Shown here: piece by piece, positions 8,800-20,545 of the stretch | Layout: the number at the start of each line of letters is the position of its first letter | Numbering within the stretch: the first letter of the stretch is position 1 | From: Chelydra serpentina | Lineage: Eukaryota > Chordata > Testudines > Chelydridae | Assembly (NCBI GenBank): GCA_037349315.1 | Contig: JBAIAC010000026.1 | Span: forward strand, 4,464,001-4,528,000 | Length of the DNA: 64,000 nucleotides | Direction: 5' to 3' | Notes under the pieces: generated by a model | Database searches by the model: none | Told to the model about the DNA's origin: nothing | The model's input: the letters and a program-made list of their open reading frames with translations, nothing else | Made by a program: the position numbers and the translations under genes

Positions 8800-10055
8800 T
8801 TTCAGTGCTGTGTAATGTATGAAGGGTGCACAGAGGGCCTGTTTTTATAATACCAGAGGTCTAGTTAATATTTGGAGTGTCCTAGTCTAAACCAGAACTT
8901 AGCACTGTGCACTTTAATATAGACTGAGGTGACCTTCCAAACATGAGTGTAACAACTGACTTGTTGAATCTGATCTAATCCTATGTAATGCAGTCTCACC
9001 ATAATTAGTACTTACACAGCATGTCCTAGGTGAGGTGTCTCACTGCCTTACACAGTGACTGTAGCCTCGTAGTACCTTTGTGGGAGAAGGTAAGCATTAT
9101 CTCCAACGAGGTTGTAATGAAAGCTGGGAATGGAGTTAGGACACCTGCAGCCTCAGTCCTGTACTAGGTTTCTCAAAGTTTATCTATTGTAACTTGACAT
9201 TTCTTTCTCAAATGCTTCTACTGCCTGGAGGACCTTTTGTTATTGATTCCCACTATTGCAAATACATATATAGCCCATGTTTTCCAATTCAGATTAGGTT
9301 TCCCCTGCATGCACACCTGCTTTCATGCCCTGTGGTTGCACTTACCCTTCTTCTGAGAGTTCAAATGGCTTCAGTGCCACTTCCTAATGTGCTCAATAGC
9401 TGCCTCTCTTACTCAGCTGGATTCTGTGTTGGGGCTGAGGTTGTTGATCACACAGCACTGCCTTTCATATTGAAATTGAGGACGGGAGTGATTGTTTTCT
9501 TGGGGACTGGTTTTCAGTACAGGGAGCATGGGAAGTCTTGCAAATGCCACTGCACTGAGAAGTTATTTTCACTTAACTGTGCACATTACCCTTTGGTCTC
9601 TTAAAATCTGCAATTAAAACCCAATGCTCAATTTTTGTAGAGGATTTTTTTTGGCAGTGGTATCCACAAATTCCTAAACTAGTCCTCTAGAATCATTTGT
9701 AAAGAACAGTGAAAGAAAGAAGCAAAGCTGGCTGTTTTTGCCTTACTACATTTACTTTCCCTATAACTTCTCCAAAATGAAGGTAAGTAGATGAGGGTAA
9801 GGCAGTAGCTCTGTAAAACAGCACCTTAGGCTCAGCTCACTATATTCCTGGGCTATGTTCAGTGCTAGTACCAGTTTTCCTCTTGAAAACAGAAAAGATA
9901 CGCAAGCAATGCTGGCATAAACCCAGGTATCTCTTATCCACCTACACTTATGCTAGCAGTGAGAGAGGTCCTGGAGGCCAAATTGAGGCAGCTATGAAAG
10001 GGATTAAAGTCCTGGACCTCCATGGCAGTAGTCTCTGAAATGCTTCGTTTCTTGC
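8800..10055. other. Intergenic, no gene recognised
   Basis: Sequence around 9050-9170 faintly resembles a MIR core. An open stretch at 9194-9604 has no recognisable protein family or splice context and is treated as chance. Confidence 0.45.
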
Positions 10056-10059
10056 ACAG

Positions 10060-10480
10060 TTAGGCAGAACTGTGGCGTTTCAGTGTGTGGATGAGACAAT
10101 GGTATTGGGAGGGTGGGATTTAGGTTAATTAGAAACTGAGGAATCTTTTGGGAAAGGAGGAGCACATACAGAAGGATGGGCTCTACCTAAACCAAAACAG
10201 AACCAAATTGCCAGCATGTAAAACTAAAAAGGTTGTCGAGAAGTTTTTACACTAAGGGCTGGGGAAAGGCTGACAGGTGTGGAGGAGCAGCACACGGTTC
10301 AATCAGACATCTCTTAGGGGAACATTTATTAAAGGGCAATTGGCCAGACTTCTCCATGAAGACAAGTGCAAGATGATGCATATGGAAGGAACAATTCCTC
10401 AGTTTTGAGGAGTCCCAAGCATAATAGCTGCAATCAGTTTGCTGTGAGCAAGGGAAGTGAATAGGCACCTAGGAGCTTGC
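10060..10480 (+). mobile_element. CR1-like 5' region fragment
   Basis: The stretch includes gtggatgagacaatgg, ggatgggctctacctaaacc and aaaaggttgtcgagaag followed by ctaagggctggggaaaggct. I recognise these as the 5' leader/ORF1 region of turtle CR1 elements. It is degraded and has no open frame. The assignment is from memory of the family. Confidence 0.4.
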
Positions 10481-11755
10481 ATCTGTGAATTCATCCATAA
10501 GGGCCAGAAAGCAAAGGGGTAAATTACCAACCAGACCCACAGTCACAAGAAAGTATTGCTTTAATCCACCACATTTACAGTTTCAGTGCACAAATCTCTC
10601 TTCTATGCTGATCTCTTTTTATTTTGTCTAAAGCCTCTTGGGAGCGTGTTCTCAAACCTTCCTTAATCCCCTTTTGGTTTTAAAAACAAGTATTGCCCCA
10701 TGCTGGGATTAGGGAGGGAAGAGAGATGACAACATGTCACCTCTAACCAGCAACCTCCCAGCCACTACAGCATTGTTCCCTGCCGGATATTTCTCAGAGC
10801 TCTGCCCAAACTAGTTTTCAGTGAGTTTCTCAAATTTCCTCTGCTGGAAATCCTTCCACTCCGGGTTTGCACCCAGTTTCCCTTCCAACCTCCCACCCCC
10901 TTGCAGCTTCTGAACCTCTGGTTCCTCCTTCAAGAGCACCTGCCTCAGCTCAGTGACAGGAACTCCTGATAGGACTGGGCACTGGAACCATAGCAGAAGC
11001 CATGGGACCAAGTGGGGTTGTTGTGCACCGTGCACGTGCAGGAGACTCCCATGAGAGCTAATGTTATAGCAGGCACAGGACACCAGACTGACCAGGGGGC
11101 GAAGGGGGCATCAGGGCTGGTGCCATCCTGAGAAGGGCTGTGATGGGGCTATTGCCTGGGTTGTCTGCATTATCTATTGTTTGTTTTCTGGAATCTTGTT
11201 CCTCTTAAAAGGTTACTAGCGAGTCTTCCTTGCACTGCCTTGTGTGCTGCGGTGCCCTCCAGCTCTGCATCCTGCTCCACAGGTAGGTATGGCCTGGGGC
11301 CATGCCTGGAGAGCTTCCTCCATGGCCACAACACGTGCACTGGGGCAAGTCCCCAAACCAACCTCGTTGGTCTTCCCTGCCCCACCAAGTTCTCCCAACT
11401 GCCTCTGCACAGAGCAGGGATGGTTCCCATGTTTCTGCAGGAGCCGGAGGAGTGTTTGCTGAAGACGGAGCTGCTCCTGCACCTGCAATGATACACACAA
11501 ACAAATGGGGACTTCTGAGGAGGTCCTTTCCTTCCACCCGTTTGGAATCAATGTTATGGCACAGCATGGATCTGGGGTAGTGGGGCTGGAGCTGGAAGTG
11601 GCATTGTTGGACCTGTGTGACCCATTCTACCATGGGCAGAGGAGGAAGAATTAGACTCCTATAGGCCACTCAATTGCATAAGTAGGGAGTGATAAGATGG
11701 CTCCAGGCCTTCCCAGAGGCTGGGTAGCTGCCACCATGTCCTGCACTGCAGGTAG
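10481..11755. other. Intergenic, no gene recognised
   Basis: Several overlapping open frames occur on both strands near 11.2-11.6 kb, but none has a recognisable domain, and their overlap in opposite strands suggests chance. No repeat was assigned. Confidence 0.4.
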
Positions 11756-11858
11756 GGTGACCAGATGTCCCAATTTTGGGGGCTTTTTCTTATATAGGCT
11801 CCTATTACCACCCCCCCCCCCCCCCGATTTTTCACACTTGCTGTCTGGTCACTCTAGC
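11756..11858. mobile_element. Short MITE related to the 4031-4379 element
   Basis: It begins tagggtgaccagatgtcc and ends with the near complement tgtctggtcactcta. The interior holds ggggctttttcttatatagg and a run of C. It is a non-coding, inverted-repeat-bounded element of about 100 bp. Confidence 0.7.
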
Positions 11859-12424
11859 TGCAGGGTAACTCCATCTGTTTAGCTTTGGAGGCAACTCTGC
11901 TGCCACCTTCTGTTTCCCCTTGGCTCCAGACTCTCTGCTGACCACTCTACAGGGAAAATGTCAGCATTTTGCTGAAAATGAGGAAAAAACTCTGCTTTGG
12001 GCCCTTGTCAGAGCAGCCTCAGGAGCCTGCATGTAAAGCTGCCCTCAGATCTGCACCAGCTGCAGTGGGCTCAGCCTGCTCTCAAGGGCTCGCTCAGCTG
12101 GCTTTTCAGAGCTCAGCCATGGAGCAAGCACAATCCTCCTTTCCAGCAAGGCCTCAGCAAGATCAGTTCTATGGTGGCCCTGCCTAGACAGCATCCAGGC
12201 TGTGATCTCCATTGCCTTGGCTTTCCCCTGCCCCCACCACACTTCCATCCAGGCCACGTACACCAGACAGACTAATTCGCATTAATCCGAAGTCTCACCA
12301 TTGAGGCTCTCCTGCAAGGGAGATTTCTCTGGGTTTTGCTGCATCAGAGAGATACAGGAGTTTCCACGATGCAGATGGCCTTGACTCATGAGAATTCTGC
12401 ACAATTGAGAGCTGATGAGACAGT

Positions 12425-13497
12425 TCAATCCAAAGCAGACTGCGAGGAGTTACAAAGGGATCTCACAAAACTGGGTGACTGGGCAAGAAAACTGTGAATA
12501 CAGAAGTGTTATTTACCTTTTCTCATAACACAAGAACCAGGGGTCATCCAATGAAATGAATAGACAGAAGGTTTAAAACAAACATAAGGAAGTACTTTTT
12601 CACACAATGCACAGTCAATTTGTGAAACTTGTTGCCAGGGGATGTTGTGAACGCAAAAAATATAACTGAATTCAAAAAAGAATTAGATAAGTTAATGTGG
12701 GATAGGTTCATCAATGGCTATTAGCCAAGATGGTCAGGGATGCAACACCATGCTATGGGTGTTCCTAAAGCTCTGACTGAACTACAGGGGGTTGGCCAAA
12801 CCGGACAGTCTCTACGCATAAGAATAAATAGTCACAAATCTGACATCTGGAATTACAACATTCAAAACCAGTAGCAAAACACTTCAACCTCCCTGGGCAC
12901 TCAATTACAGACTTAAAAGTGGCCATTCTTCAACAAAAAAAACTTCAAAAACAGACTCCCAACATGAAACTGCTGAACTGGAATTAATTTGCAAACTGGA
13001 CACCATCAAATTAGGCCTGACTAAAGACTGGGAGTGGATGAGTCATTACAAAACCTAATTTTACCATACTAATTTCCCCCTACTGTTACTCACACCCTCT
13101 TGTCAACTGTTTGAAATGGGCCACCCTCCCTTGGTTAATTTTTCCTCCCTTGGTATTCTACTGATAATTTAAAATTGTCTCGTTAGATTGTGTCCCCACC
13201 TGGTAAGGCAACTCCCATCTTTTCATGTACTATGTATAAATACACTTGCTACTGTATTTTCCACTCCATGCATCTGATGAAGTGGGTTCTAGCCCATGAA
13301 AGCTTATGCCCAAATAAATGTGTTAGTCTCTAAGGTGCTACAAGGACTCCTTGTTGTTTTTGCTGATACAGACTAAACACAGCTACCCCTCTATACCCTG
13401 TTTTGTTCATTCCTTTTGAAGCACCAGGCACTGTTGGAATACAGGATACTGGGCTAAATGGACCAGTTGTCTAACCCAGTCTGGCCATTCTTATGTA
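12425..13497 (+). mobile_element. CR1 LINE fragment split by a Penelope-like insertion
   Basis: Positions 12425-12825 carry CR1 ORF2-end and 3' UTR text (tgggtgactgggcaagaaaa, then attagataagttaatgtggg). Positions 13405-13497 resume the same CR1 3' end (tactgggctaaatggaccag). The intact order is seen in the related copy at 18030-19507. There is also an internal deletion relative to that copy, near 12495. Confidence 0.75.
12826..13404 (+). mobile_element. Penelope-like retroelement, 3' part, broken
   Basis: Coding remains at about 12826-13060 include, in different frames, HFNLPGHSITDLKVAILQ and LICKLDTIKLGLTKDWEWM. These match the C-terminal region after the GIY-YIG endonuclease of Penelope-like elements. 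At least two frameshifts and a stop break the frame. The 3' tail (13260-13404) carries a hammerhead-like core (CTGATGA at 13274-13280, GAAA at 13298-13301) and ends in gctacccctct. The element lies inside a CR1 copy. Confidence 0.65.
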
Positions 13498-14329
13498 AAC
13501 TTGCCAGGGTAGTCATTGTCTCGTGTGTGTTTATACAGCACGCAGCACAATGGGGCTCCCATCTGGATCTCATTTGGGGGAATACCACTGCTACTACCAC
13601 TACTAATACAGAACCAGGAGCAGCAGCTGCTGCCCGTTAGCCCTCACCGAACAGGGCTGGAGCTCAGCCCAGCCAGCTGCAGCAGCAACTCCCAGCCCAC
13701 AGATTGGACGGGTAATTGCAGCACAATGAGCCCTGCCTGTGCTGGCCTACCAACTGGCCTGGAAACCACTTGGCATAAACATGCAAACAGCAGACATGAA
13801 ATGTAAGTGCTCATTGCCATCTCCCTCCTACCTATCAGTGACCCTTCCCCATCTCATCCCCCCTCCTTGGGCTGAACCTAACTCTTTGGCCCATCCCTAC
13901 CATTGTCTCCCAGTTTTCCCAGAAGCAAAACATTCCCACAATGCAACTCTCTCCTCCCTTCACAAGCCACCCAGCATTCACCCCCTCACACAATCAGTAC
14001 TCTGCCTCTCCCCACAAAATCTTCACACAAAACAGCTCCTGGAGCTCCACTCCTCTCAACAGCGGCCTGGTTCTTCTTTCCCCCTGAAGCACTGCCCTCC
14101 ATGGAGTGGAAGGCAGCTGCGGCTTCTGACCAGTCAGCCCTAGGGAGAGGGAGCGCTACCCCTGATATACAGCCCCCTGCAGTCAGAGCTGGTAGAGAAA
14201 GGATTATCTTTGCTTGCTGCTGATAGCTGTGCTTCCTTCCTTCCCTGCAGCAGTAGGTGCAAGGCACAGAACACAGCTCAGCTGGGCAGCCAGAAAACTT
14301 TACGTGGCAGGAGAGCTGGAGGGGGAATA
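13498..14329. other. Intergenic, no gene recognised
   Basis: Pyrimidine-rich sequence with short chance frames. No repeat family or exon could be supported. Confidence 0.4.
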
Positions 14330-14655
14330 TAAGACTGGCCATACTGGGTCAGATCAATGGGCCATCTAGCCTAGGATTCTGTACTCCAAGAGTGGCCAAT
14401 GCACGTGCTACAGAGGTAATGAACAGAACAGGCAATCATTGAGTGATACATCACCTACCGTCCAGTCCCAGCATCTGGCAGTCCGAGGTTTAGGGACACC
14501 CAGAGCATGAGGTTGTGTCCCTGACCATCTTGGCTAACAGCCATTGATAGACCTATCCTCTGTGAACTTCTCATTTTTTTTAACCCCATTATAGTTTTGG
14601 TCTTTACAATATCCCCTGAAAACAAGTTCCACGGGTTGACGGACTCTTCATCTAA
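14330..14655 (-). mobile_element. CR1 LINE 3' end, minus orientation
   Basis: It starts with ggccatactgggtcagatca and atgggccatctagcc, the reverse complement of the CR1 3' terminus seen in plus orientation at 19470-19507. It continues with gtccctgaccatcttggcta and the 'aacaagttccacgggttga' segment. Confidence 0.75.
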
Positions 14656-14869
14656 AAACCAATGACTTGGCAGATTTGTGGGGAAAGCCCAGAGAGAGAG
14701 AGCACAGAGCCCCCTTTCATCCGAAGAATGGGCCTGTGGCCCAGCTGAGGGAGAGAAAAAGGAAACAATTGGCTGCCCTGGTCACTAGTCATCCAGGCTC
14801 CCAGCCCAAGAATGGCATCAGCCACCTGCAGTCACCAGCTCTAAGCTGTGAGAAGCCAAGGGATTGTCA

Positions 14870-15047
14870 GGGGATAGCTCAGTGGTTTGAGCATTGGCCT
14901 GCTAAACCCACGGTTGTGAGTTCAATCCTTGAGGGGGCCATTTAGGGATCTGGGGCAAAAATTGGGGATTGGTCCTGCTTTGAGCAGGGGGTTGGACTAG
15001 ATGACCTCCTAAGGTCCCTTCCAACTCTGAGATTCTATGATTCTATG
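14870..15047 (+). mobile_element. tRNA-derived SINE with CR1 tail (turtle polIII SINE)
   Basis: The head is tRNA-like, with an A box in ggggatagctcagtggttt and a B box GGTTGTGAGTTCAATCC at 14912-14928. The tail, ggggttggactagatgacct through gattctatgattctatg, is the CR1 LINE 3' end, so CR1 machinery presumably mobilised it. It is not a functional tRNA gene: there is no 3' half that could close an acceptor stem. Confidence 0.92.
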
Positions 15048-16744
15048 TTTTCAGAGGGAAAGACCCCCCCCCACACTAATAAGCCAGGGAATTTACTGAG
15101 GGAAGGTGTTTGCTGCATTAAATACCACACTCTGGCTCCACTCCTTTCCTCTCTCCCACCCCAGCGATGCCCTAGCTTCCTCAGCTTTCAGCTGCAGTCC
15201 TGCCTCTGCCCAGCCAACTGCTTTGGGAGGCAGAACTCTTGAGCCTAAAAGAAAAGAAAAAGTCTCATCGCAGTTGCTGCCACTGCGACAGGAGTCAGGT
15301 AGAAGCCTCCTGCAATGACTTGTGGAGAGCTGGGAATCTTCAGGGCTTAAATCATGGTTCCATGACCCTGATGCTGCCTGGAGGTTGGGAGAGCTCTGAC
15401 CACTCCTTGCATGAGGTGATCAACTGTCCAAGACAGTGGCTCGATTATTTCTCAAAACCCTGAACCTCATAGCTCTAAATACCTGTTTCTGCATTCTTCA
15501 TTTCCAGATGATTATAAACCCTTCTTATAAGCCCCCTCTGTTCTGCATCATTAGTGGTCATCTGCCACTTTACTGAATTGTGCACATGCTTCCAGTAGAG
15601 TTGTGTTGGTTCATACTTCCCCTGCCCCCCTTTAGGATTCTTCTCCTTTGGGCTTGATTACTTGCCAGAGTCCTGCCTTGCTCTTCCAGTCTCATTGTTT
15701 CTTCACTTGCCATTCCCAGGGAGTCTTTCTCAGATTTTTCAATATAACTCTTGTTTTGAAAGTTAGATGAGCTTTGTGGGGAAATCACATCTGTTCATTT
15801 TTCAGTCTGATTTAATAACTTTACCCAATTCCTTCATTTGGCTCACTCATGGCCGAGAGGTCTAGAAACATCAGACTATGTTCTTGTATGGACATTTTTA
15901 TTCTGCCACCTTTTTCATGATTACCTCTTTCTGTTGAAATAGTATCACTGCACTATTATGGGGAGAAAACAGCTCAGTGGGCCACTGAAGCTTTTGCTAA
16001 GTTTAAATTTAGCAAGTCTTTAAGAACACGTTGGAGCAATAAAACAAGTTTTCTCCTTTCCACACTTTCTGAGTCTCCCTTTGATTCTAACATTCTTCAT
16101 CTGCACTGTTTCCCACTTTTCTCCTTACCTCTTGCTTCACTCACAACTGCGGATGGACCACTGTGTCCACTTTCTCATGACTCCCACATCAGAAGTCCTT
16201 ATCCTATCATCAAAATCAACTCTCTCTTCTTTTTCTTAATAGCCAGGCATTTAGAAAGAAAGTCAGTTTCCATTGCTCTGAATTCTTGCAAAAGTTCCTT
16301 TGTTTAACTGTTTGGTTGGCATATCCTTTTCTTTTTCTGACTTTCTAAGATTAGGCACCATTATGTCTTCCCCTCCAGTCTGGGGTGAATTTTCTTGGCA
16401 AAACAGATATCCAGTCTTTGCCGCCATTTAGGGGTGGCCATTAGGCAACTAATGGAGTCGTTTCTTTGGGGTGCATGGATTTTAGGAGGCACAGAACCTG
16501 TCACCAACACCACTGTGGTAGACGATGTCACCGGAAGAAGATGTGGTTTAAGGAGAGAGCTGAAGGAGGTATTAGAGGCTGGTTGGCCACCAAGAAATGG
16601 GAGCTCGTTCCCAATGAAAGGCAGCAGGAGGGAAGGTGTGAAGCCAAGCATAAAGAGACGAGAGAGAGCGGGAGGTGAGGGGCAGGGCAGTGAAAGCAGG
16701 GACCTCCCGGAGGAGGATGCGTTTACAGAGGTTTCCAAGGAGAG
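15048..16744. other. Intergenic, no gene recognised
   Basis: AT-rich, pyrimidine-biased sequence with no supported exon. The open frames near 16.4-16.9 kb on both strands overlap each other and a Penelope-like fragment and are not accepted as genes. Confidence 0.4.
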
Positions 16745-16815
16745 GATCAGAGGGGTAGCCGTGTTAGTCTGGATCTGTAGCAGCGACAAAGGGTCCTGTG
16801 GCACTAACAGAGGTA
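16745..16815 (-). mobile_element. Penelope-like terminal fragment
   Basis: The text aggggtagccgtgttagtct followed by agcgacaaagggtcctgtgg is the reverse complement of the 3' tail found at 4500-4565 and 25130-25180. Confidence 0.7.
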
Positions 16816-17099
16816 TTGAGAGGATGATGCCGCTGCTGGACGAGGAGGAGGCAGTGCGGTGGATCAGGGGTGCACACGCACAGGGCGCTGAGGGGAAAGG
16901 GACTGGCACTGCGGCGCTGATAGCCCCGGCGTGAGAAGCGGAGAGCCCCGGGGACAGACCGTGCTTAAGCCCCATCCCCGCCATGGGGCAGCCCTGGGGC
17001 GGGGATGTGGCGGGGGCAGTGTAGGACACTGCTCTGCATAGCAAGGTGCTACTTTACGGTATCAAAGTAGCATCTTTTCCCACAGGCGGTTTCTTACAG

Positions 17100-17960
17100 T
17101 CTATACGGTAGCACATTCCTACGCGACACCGGCCGCCGGTGAGCCGAGCCCAGCCCGACGGAGAGCGGGGCGGCCAGGCCCTCCACGGGGGCCCCTCGCC
17201 CCGCAGCGCGCCAGGCCCGACACCGCGCTCTCCCCAAGCGGCTGCCAAGGGCAGGGCCCCGCCACCGGGCTAGGCCAAGTCCCGCCAAGCGCCGAGGGCG
17301 GAGCACCCAAGGAGAGGAAACCAACCACGCCGCGCTCCACCACTGTCCCACAATGCTCTGCGGCTGAAGGGCGCCGACGGCAGAATGTTGTTTCGTTGCC
17401 TTTCATTCAAGCTGGGAGTCGGTGGGCGGCCGCGGCGCGTGGCACGCCGGGAGTGGTAGTCCGTGCGCTCCCAGCCGGGGCTGTTTATTCGCTGTGGAAG
17501 GACTCGCTTTCCCGGCGTGCCGCGGGGTGGTGGGCGTGTCCGGGCGGGGCGGGGAGCGCGGGGGAAGGCGGCTCAGTGGGTTCAGGCCGCGCTCGGTGCC
17601 GCCGCCATCGTGGGAGCCGCGCGGTGAGTGCGGGCCCCAGGTAGGCGGGCAGGGGGGAGCGCAGCGGCGGGCTGGAGCCGGCCCGGCGAGGGGGGCTGCG
17701 GCGAGGGGGCTGCTCCGCGGGGCTTGGCGCGGCCCGCCGGGGGGAGCGGGAGCCGGCGAGTCACTGCCGCCCGCTGCGCCTTGGTGGGAGGGGCGGGGGC
17801 TCCAGTGCCGCGCGGAGCCTCGCCCCAGCCCCGCCACGGAGCCGCCCTTCTCGGGGCCTGGCCCCTGCGCCGTGCGGCGGGAGTCTCTGCATGGGCGCTG
17901 CTAGCAGCCCACGGGCATTGCGGGGCCAAGCGCAGGCTGGTCACCTGCGGCCGGCTCTAG
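17100..17960 (+). promoter_or_regulatory. NUTF2 CpG-island promoter with SBS motif
   Basis: CpG-dense sequence without TATA surrounds NUTF2 exon 1. At 17442-17462 the sequence gcacgccgggagtggtagtc fits the reverse-oriented SBS (GCATGCTGGGAnnTGTAGT). Additional partial matches are tcccacaatgctctgcgg near 17347 and tttcccggcgtgccgcg near 17510. A YY1-like gccgccat lies near 17603. A housekeeping, ZNF143/THAP11-type promoter is inferred. Confidence 0.75.
17560..17623 (+). other. NUTF2: NUTF2 non-coding exon 1
   Basis: A strong donor, gcgcg|gtgagtg, ends at 17623 inside the CpG island. Mammalian NUTF2 likewise has a non-coding first exon spliced to an exon holding the ATG. The start is not determinable from sequence, and 17560 is approximate. 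Confidence 0.55.
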
Positions 17961-18029
17961 ACGAGCTCGGATGTGAGACCGCAGAGCTGCGAAGTGTGGG
18001 AATCCGCCTTTGCACCAGGGGACGGGAGG

Positions 18030-19507
18030 GCAGAAAAAGGGGTCCCTAGGCGATCCTGGTAATTACAGGCCGGTGAGCCTGCAGTGCCAGGCAGACTGGG
18101 TCAAACCACAGAACAGAGTGATCAGGTACATCCAGGAGCAGGATTTGTTGGCGAGGAGTCAAGATGGCTTTTGTGAAGGGGAATTGTGCTTCACCAATCT
18201 ATTAACATTCTTTGAGGGGGTCAACAAACGTGGACAAGGAGGATCCAGTGGATGTGGCGTGGTTGGAATTTTATAAAGCCTTTGGCGAGGTCCCTCACCA
18301 AAGATTCTTCAGCAAAGTAAGCAGTCTTGGGATAAGAGAGAAGGTCCTCTCATGAATCAGTAACTCGTTAAAAGACAGGGGGGGGAAGTTAGGAATAGAT
18401 GGTCAGTTTTCACAATGGAGAGAAGTAAATAGCGGGGTATCCCAGGGATCTGTACTGGGACCAGTGCTGTTCAACATATTTATAAATGATTTGGAAAAAG
18501 GAGTAAACAGTGAAGTGGCAAAGTTTGTGGATAATACAAAATTACTCAAGATAATTAGGTCCAAAGCAGACTGCAAAGAGTTACAAAGGGAACTCACAAA
18601 AGTGGGTGACTGGGCAAGAAAACTGGAGATGAAATTCAGTGTTGATAAATGCAAAGTAATGCACATTGGGAAACATAAACCCAACTATACATACAGAATG
18701 ATGGCATCTAAGTTAGCTTTTATCACTCAAGAAAGGCATCCCAGAATCATCATGGATAGTTTTCTGAAAACATCTGCTCAATGTGCAGCAGCAGTAAAAA
18801 AACCCACAAAAAAACAAAACCCCTACCAATATTAAGAACTATTACACTAGGGATCAATAATAAGACAGAAAATATCATGCCACTATATAAACCCATGATA
18901 TGCCCACACCTTGAATACTGTGTGCGGTTCTGGTCACCCTATCTCAAAAAAGATGCATTAGAATTGGAAATAGTAAGGGCAAGAAAAATGACTAGGGGTA
19001 TGGAACAGCTTCCACGTGACCTCAGTTTGAAAGAGAGATGACTGAGGGGGGATATGATAACGGACTATACAATCATGACTGGTGTGGAGAAAGTGAATAC
19101 AGAAGTGTTATTTACCTTTTCTCCTAATACAAGAACCAGGGGTCATCCAATGAAATGAATAGGCAGCAGGTTTAAAACAAACATAAGGAAGTACTTTTTC
19201 ACACAATGCATAGTCAACCTGTGAAACTTATTGCCAGGGGATGTTGTGAACACCAAAAGAAAAGTTCAGAAAAGAATTAACTAAGCTCATGAGGTATAGG
19301 TCCATCAATGGCTATTAGCCTAGATGCTTTGGGTAGCCCTAAACGTCTGACTGCTAGAAGCTGGGACTGCGTAATTTGTTGTGTCACTCGATAAACTGCC
19401 CTGTTCTGTTCATTCCCTCTGAAGCATCTGGCACTGGCCACTGTCAGAAGACAGGTTACTGGGCTAGATGGGCCATTGGTTTGACCCAGTATGGTCATTT
19501 TTATGTT
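18030..19507 (+). mobile_element. CR1 LINE, 5'-truncated, degenerate ORF2
   Basis: It begins with the reverse-transcriptase region (PGNYRPVSL at 18053). It continues through [19 protein letters not shown] text and FVDNTKLL, the FADD/YxDD catalytic box with one Asp changed, and ends at the CR1 3' end (tactgggctagatgggccat). Stops and frameshifts break the ORF. It lies just inside NUTF2 intron 1. Confidence 0.85.
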
Positions 19508-20099
19508 GTTAAAATAATAACCCCTTTTGCTAGTGTCTGAACTGGTACCACATCCCGACCGTCGCTGTCTGTCTCTGAAGGACTTGTCGATGAAATTTGT
19601 CTGACTACTTTTTAAAAAACACAATGTGTGTTCTGATAACGCTGTCATAATATTTTTAAAAGCCTCTCATCTTAAGATCCCTTATCTAGTTTTTTCGCTA
19701 GCTCTTCCCCACAATTCAGCTCTAGCCGCTAGCCTTCCAGGTAACTAGGAAAATGTATCTCAAAAATAACCATACGAAACAGATCTATTTCAGAATTTAA
19801 AAACTTTGTGACTTTAAAATCTTATTTCAAAACATAAACCAAATTCTGTTACAGCTATTGTTGTTTGTTATTTCCTATTGGAAAGCATTACATTGAGATT
19901 TCTGGAATCCTTTCCATCTAGGGATGCTTGCTGCTTTAACTGTAGTCTGTCCTGTCTTTGTAATCACTCAGCTGTACATCCAGTTCTTCAGAGAGCTGTT
20001 TGGAACCACAATAATTCATTATCCCTCTTGAGCTGCCTTTATAATAATTCTGTCTCCAGTATTCCCAGTGTATTGCATTCGGTTTCTGTCTGTATCTGA

Positions 20100-20235
20100 A
20101 AGGTGGTGCATAGTGTTGGAAGTGAGGAAATCCTGAGTTCTAATTCCATCAATGTCACTGATTTGTAAGGTCTTGGGCAAGTAACTTTCTCTATTTCCTT
20201 TTTCCCCATGTGTAAGATGGAAACAATGTTTGCAC
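20100..20235 (-). mobile_element. MIR-like SINE, minus orientation
   Basis: The text gtcttgggcaagtaacttt, ctctatttcc and tgtgtaagatggaaacaatg is typical of a MIR copy (ggcaagtcacttaac, tctctgtgcctcagttt, ataatgggg). It is diverged, and orientation is judged from those phrases. Confidence 0.5.
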
Positions 20236-20239
20236 TGCA

Positions 20240-20545
20240 TCAGGGGAGGGCAAATTATGGCCAGCGGGCTGAATCTGGCCCGTCACGGCTTTCAATCTGG
20301 CCTGCAGGATTGCCAGCCCCATGGCGCAGCGGGGCTAAGGCAGGCTCCCTGCCTGCCTTGGCCCCACATCACTCCTGGGAGCGGCCGGCACCATGTCCCT
20401 TTGGCCCCTGGGGAGAGTGGGGGGGCAGAGGGCTCTGTGCCCTGCTCTCAGTCTGCAGGTACTGCCCCCCCCCCCCCAGCTCCCATTGGTTGGGAACGGG
20501 GAACTATGGCCAATGGGAGCTTCAGGGGTGGTACCCACAGGTAAA
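20240..20545. mobile_element. hAT-type non-autonomous element, probable
   Basis: The left edge caggggagggcaaattatgg followed by cgggctgaatctggcccg matches a widespread hAT MITE in which a 'wonder' of gggccnggc motifs follows the terminus. The interior is GC-rich with a 14-C run near 20466. The right terminus is not clear. Confidence 0.45.

Noticed and set aside
9194..9604. A 136-codon open frame downstream of THAP11
   Set aside because: No family resemblance, no promoter, and composition like surrounding DNA.
14870..14945. A tRNA gene
   Set aside because: A and B boxes are present but the cloverleaf is incomplete and a CR1 tail follows, so it is a SINE.
16395..16934. A 179-codon open frame upstream of NUTF2
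   Set aside because: It runs through a Penelope-like fragment and overlaps an equally long antisense frame, so it is probably chance.
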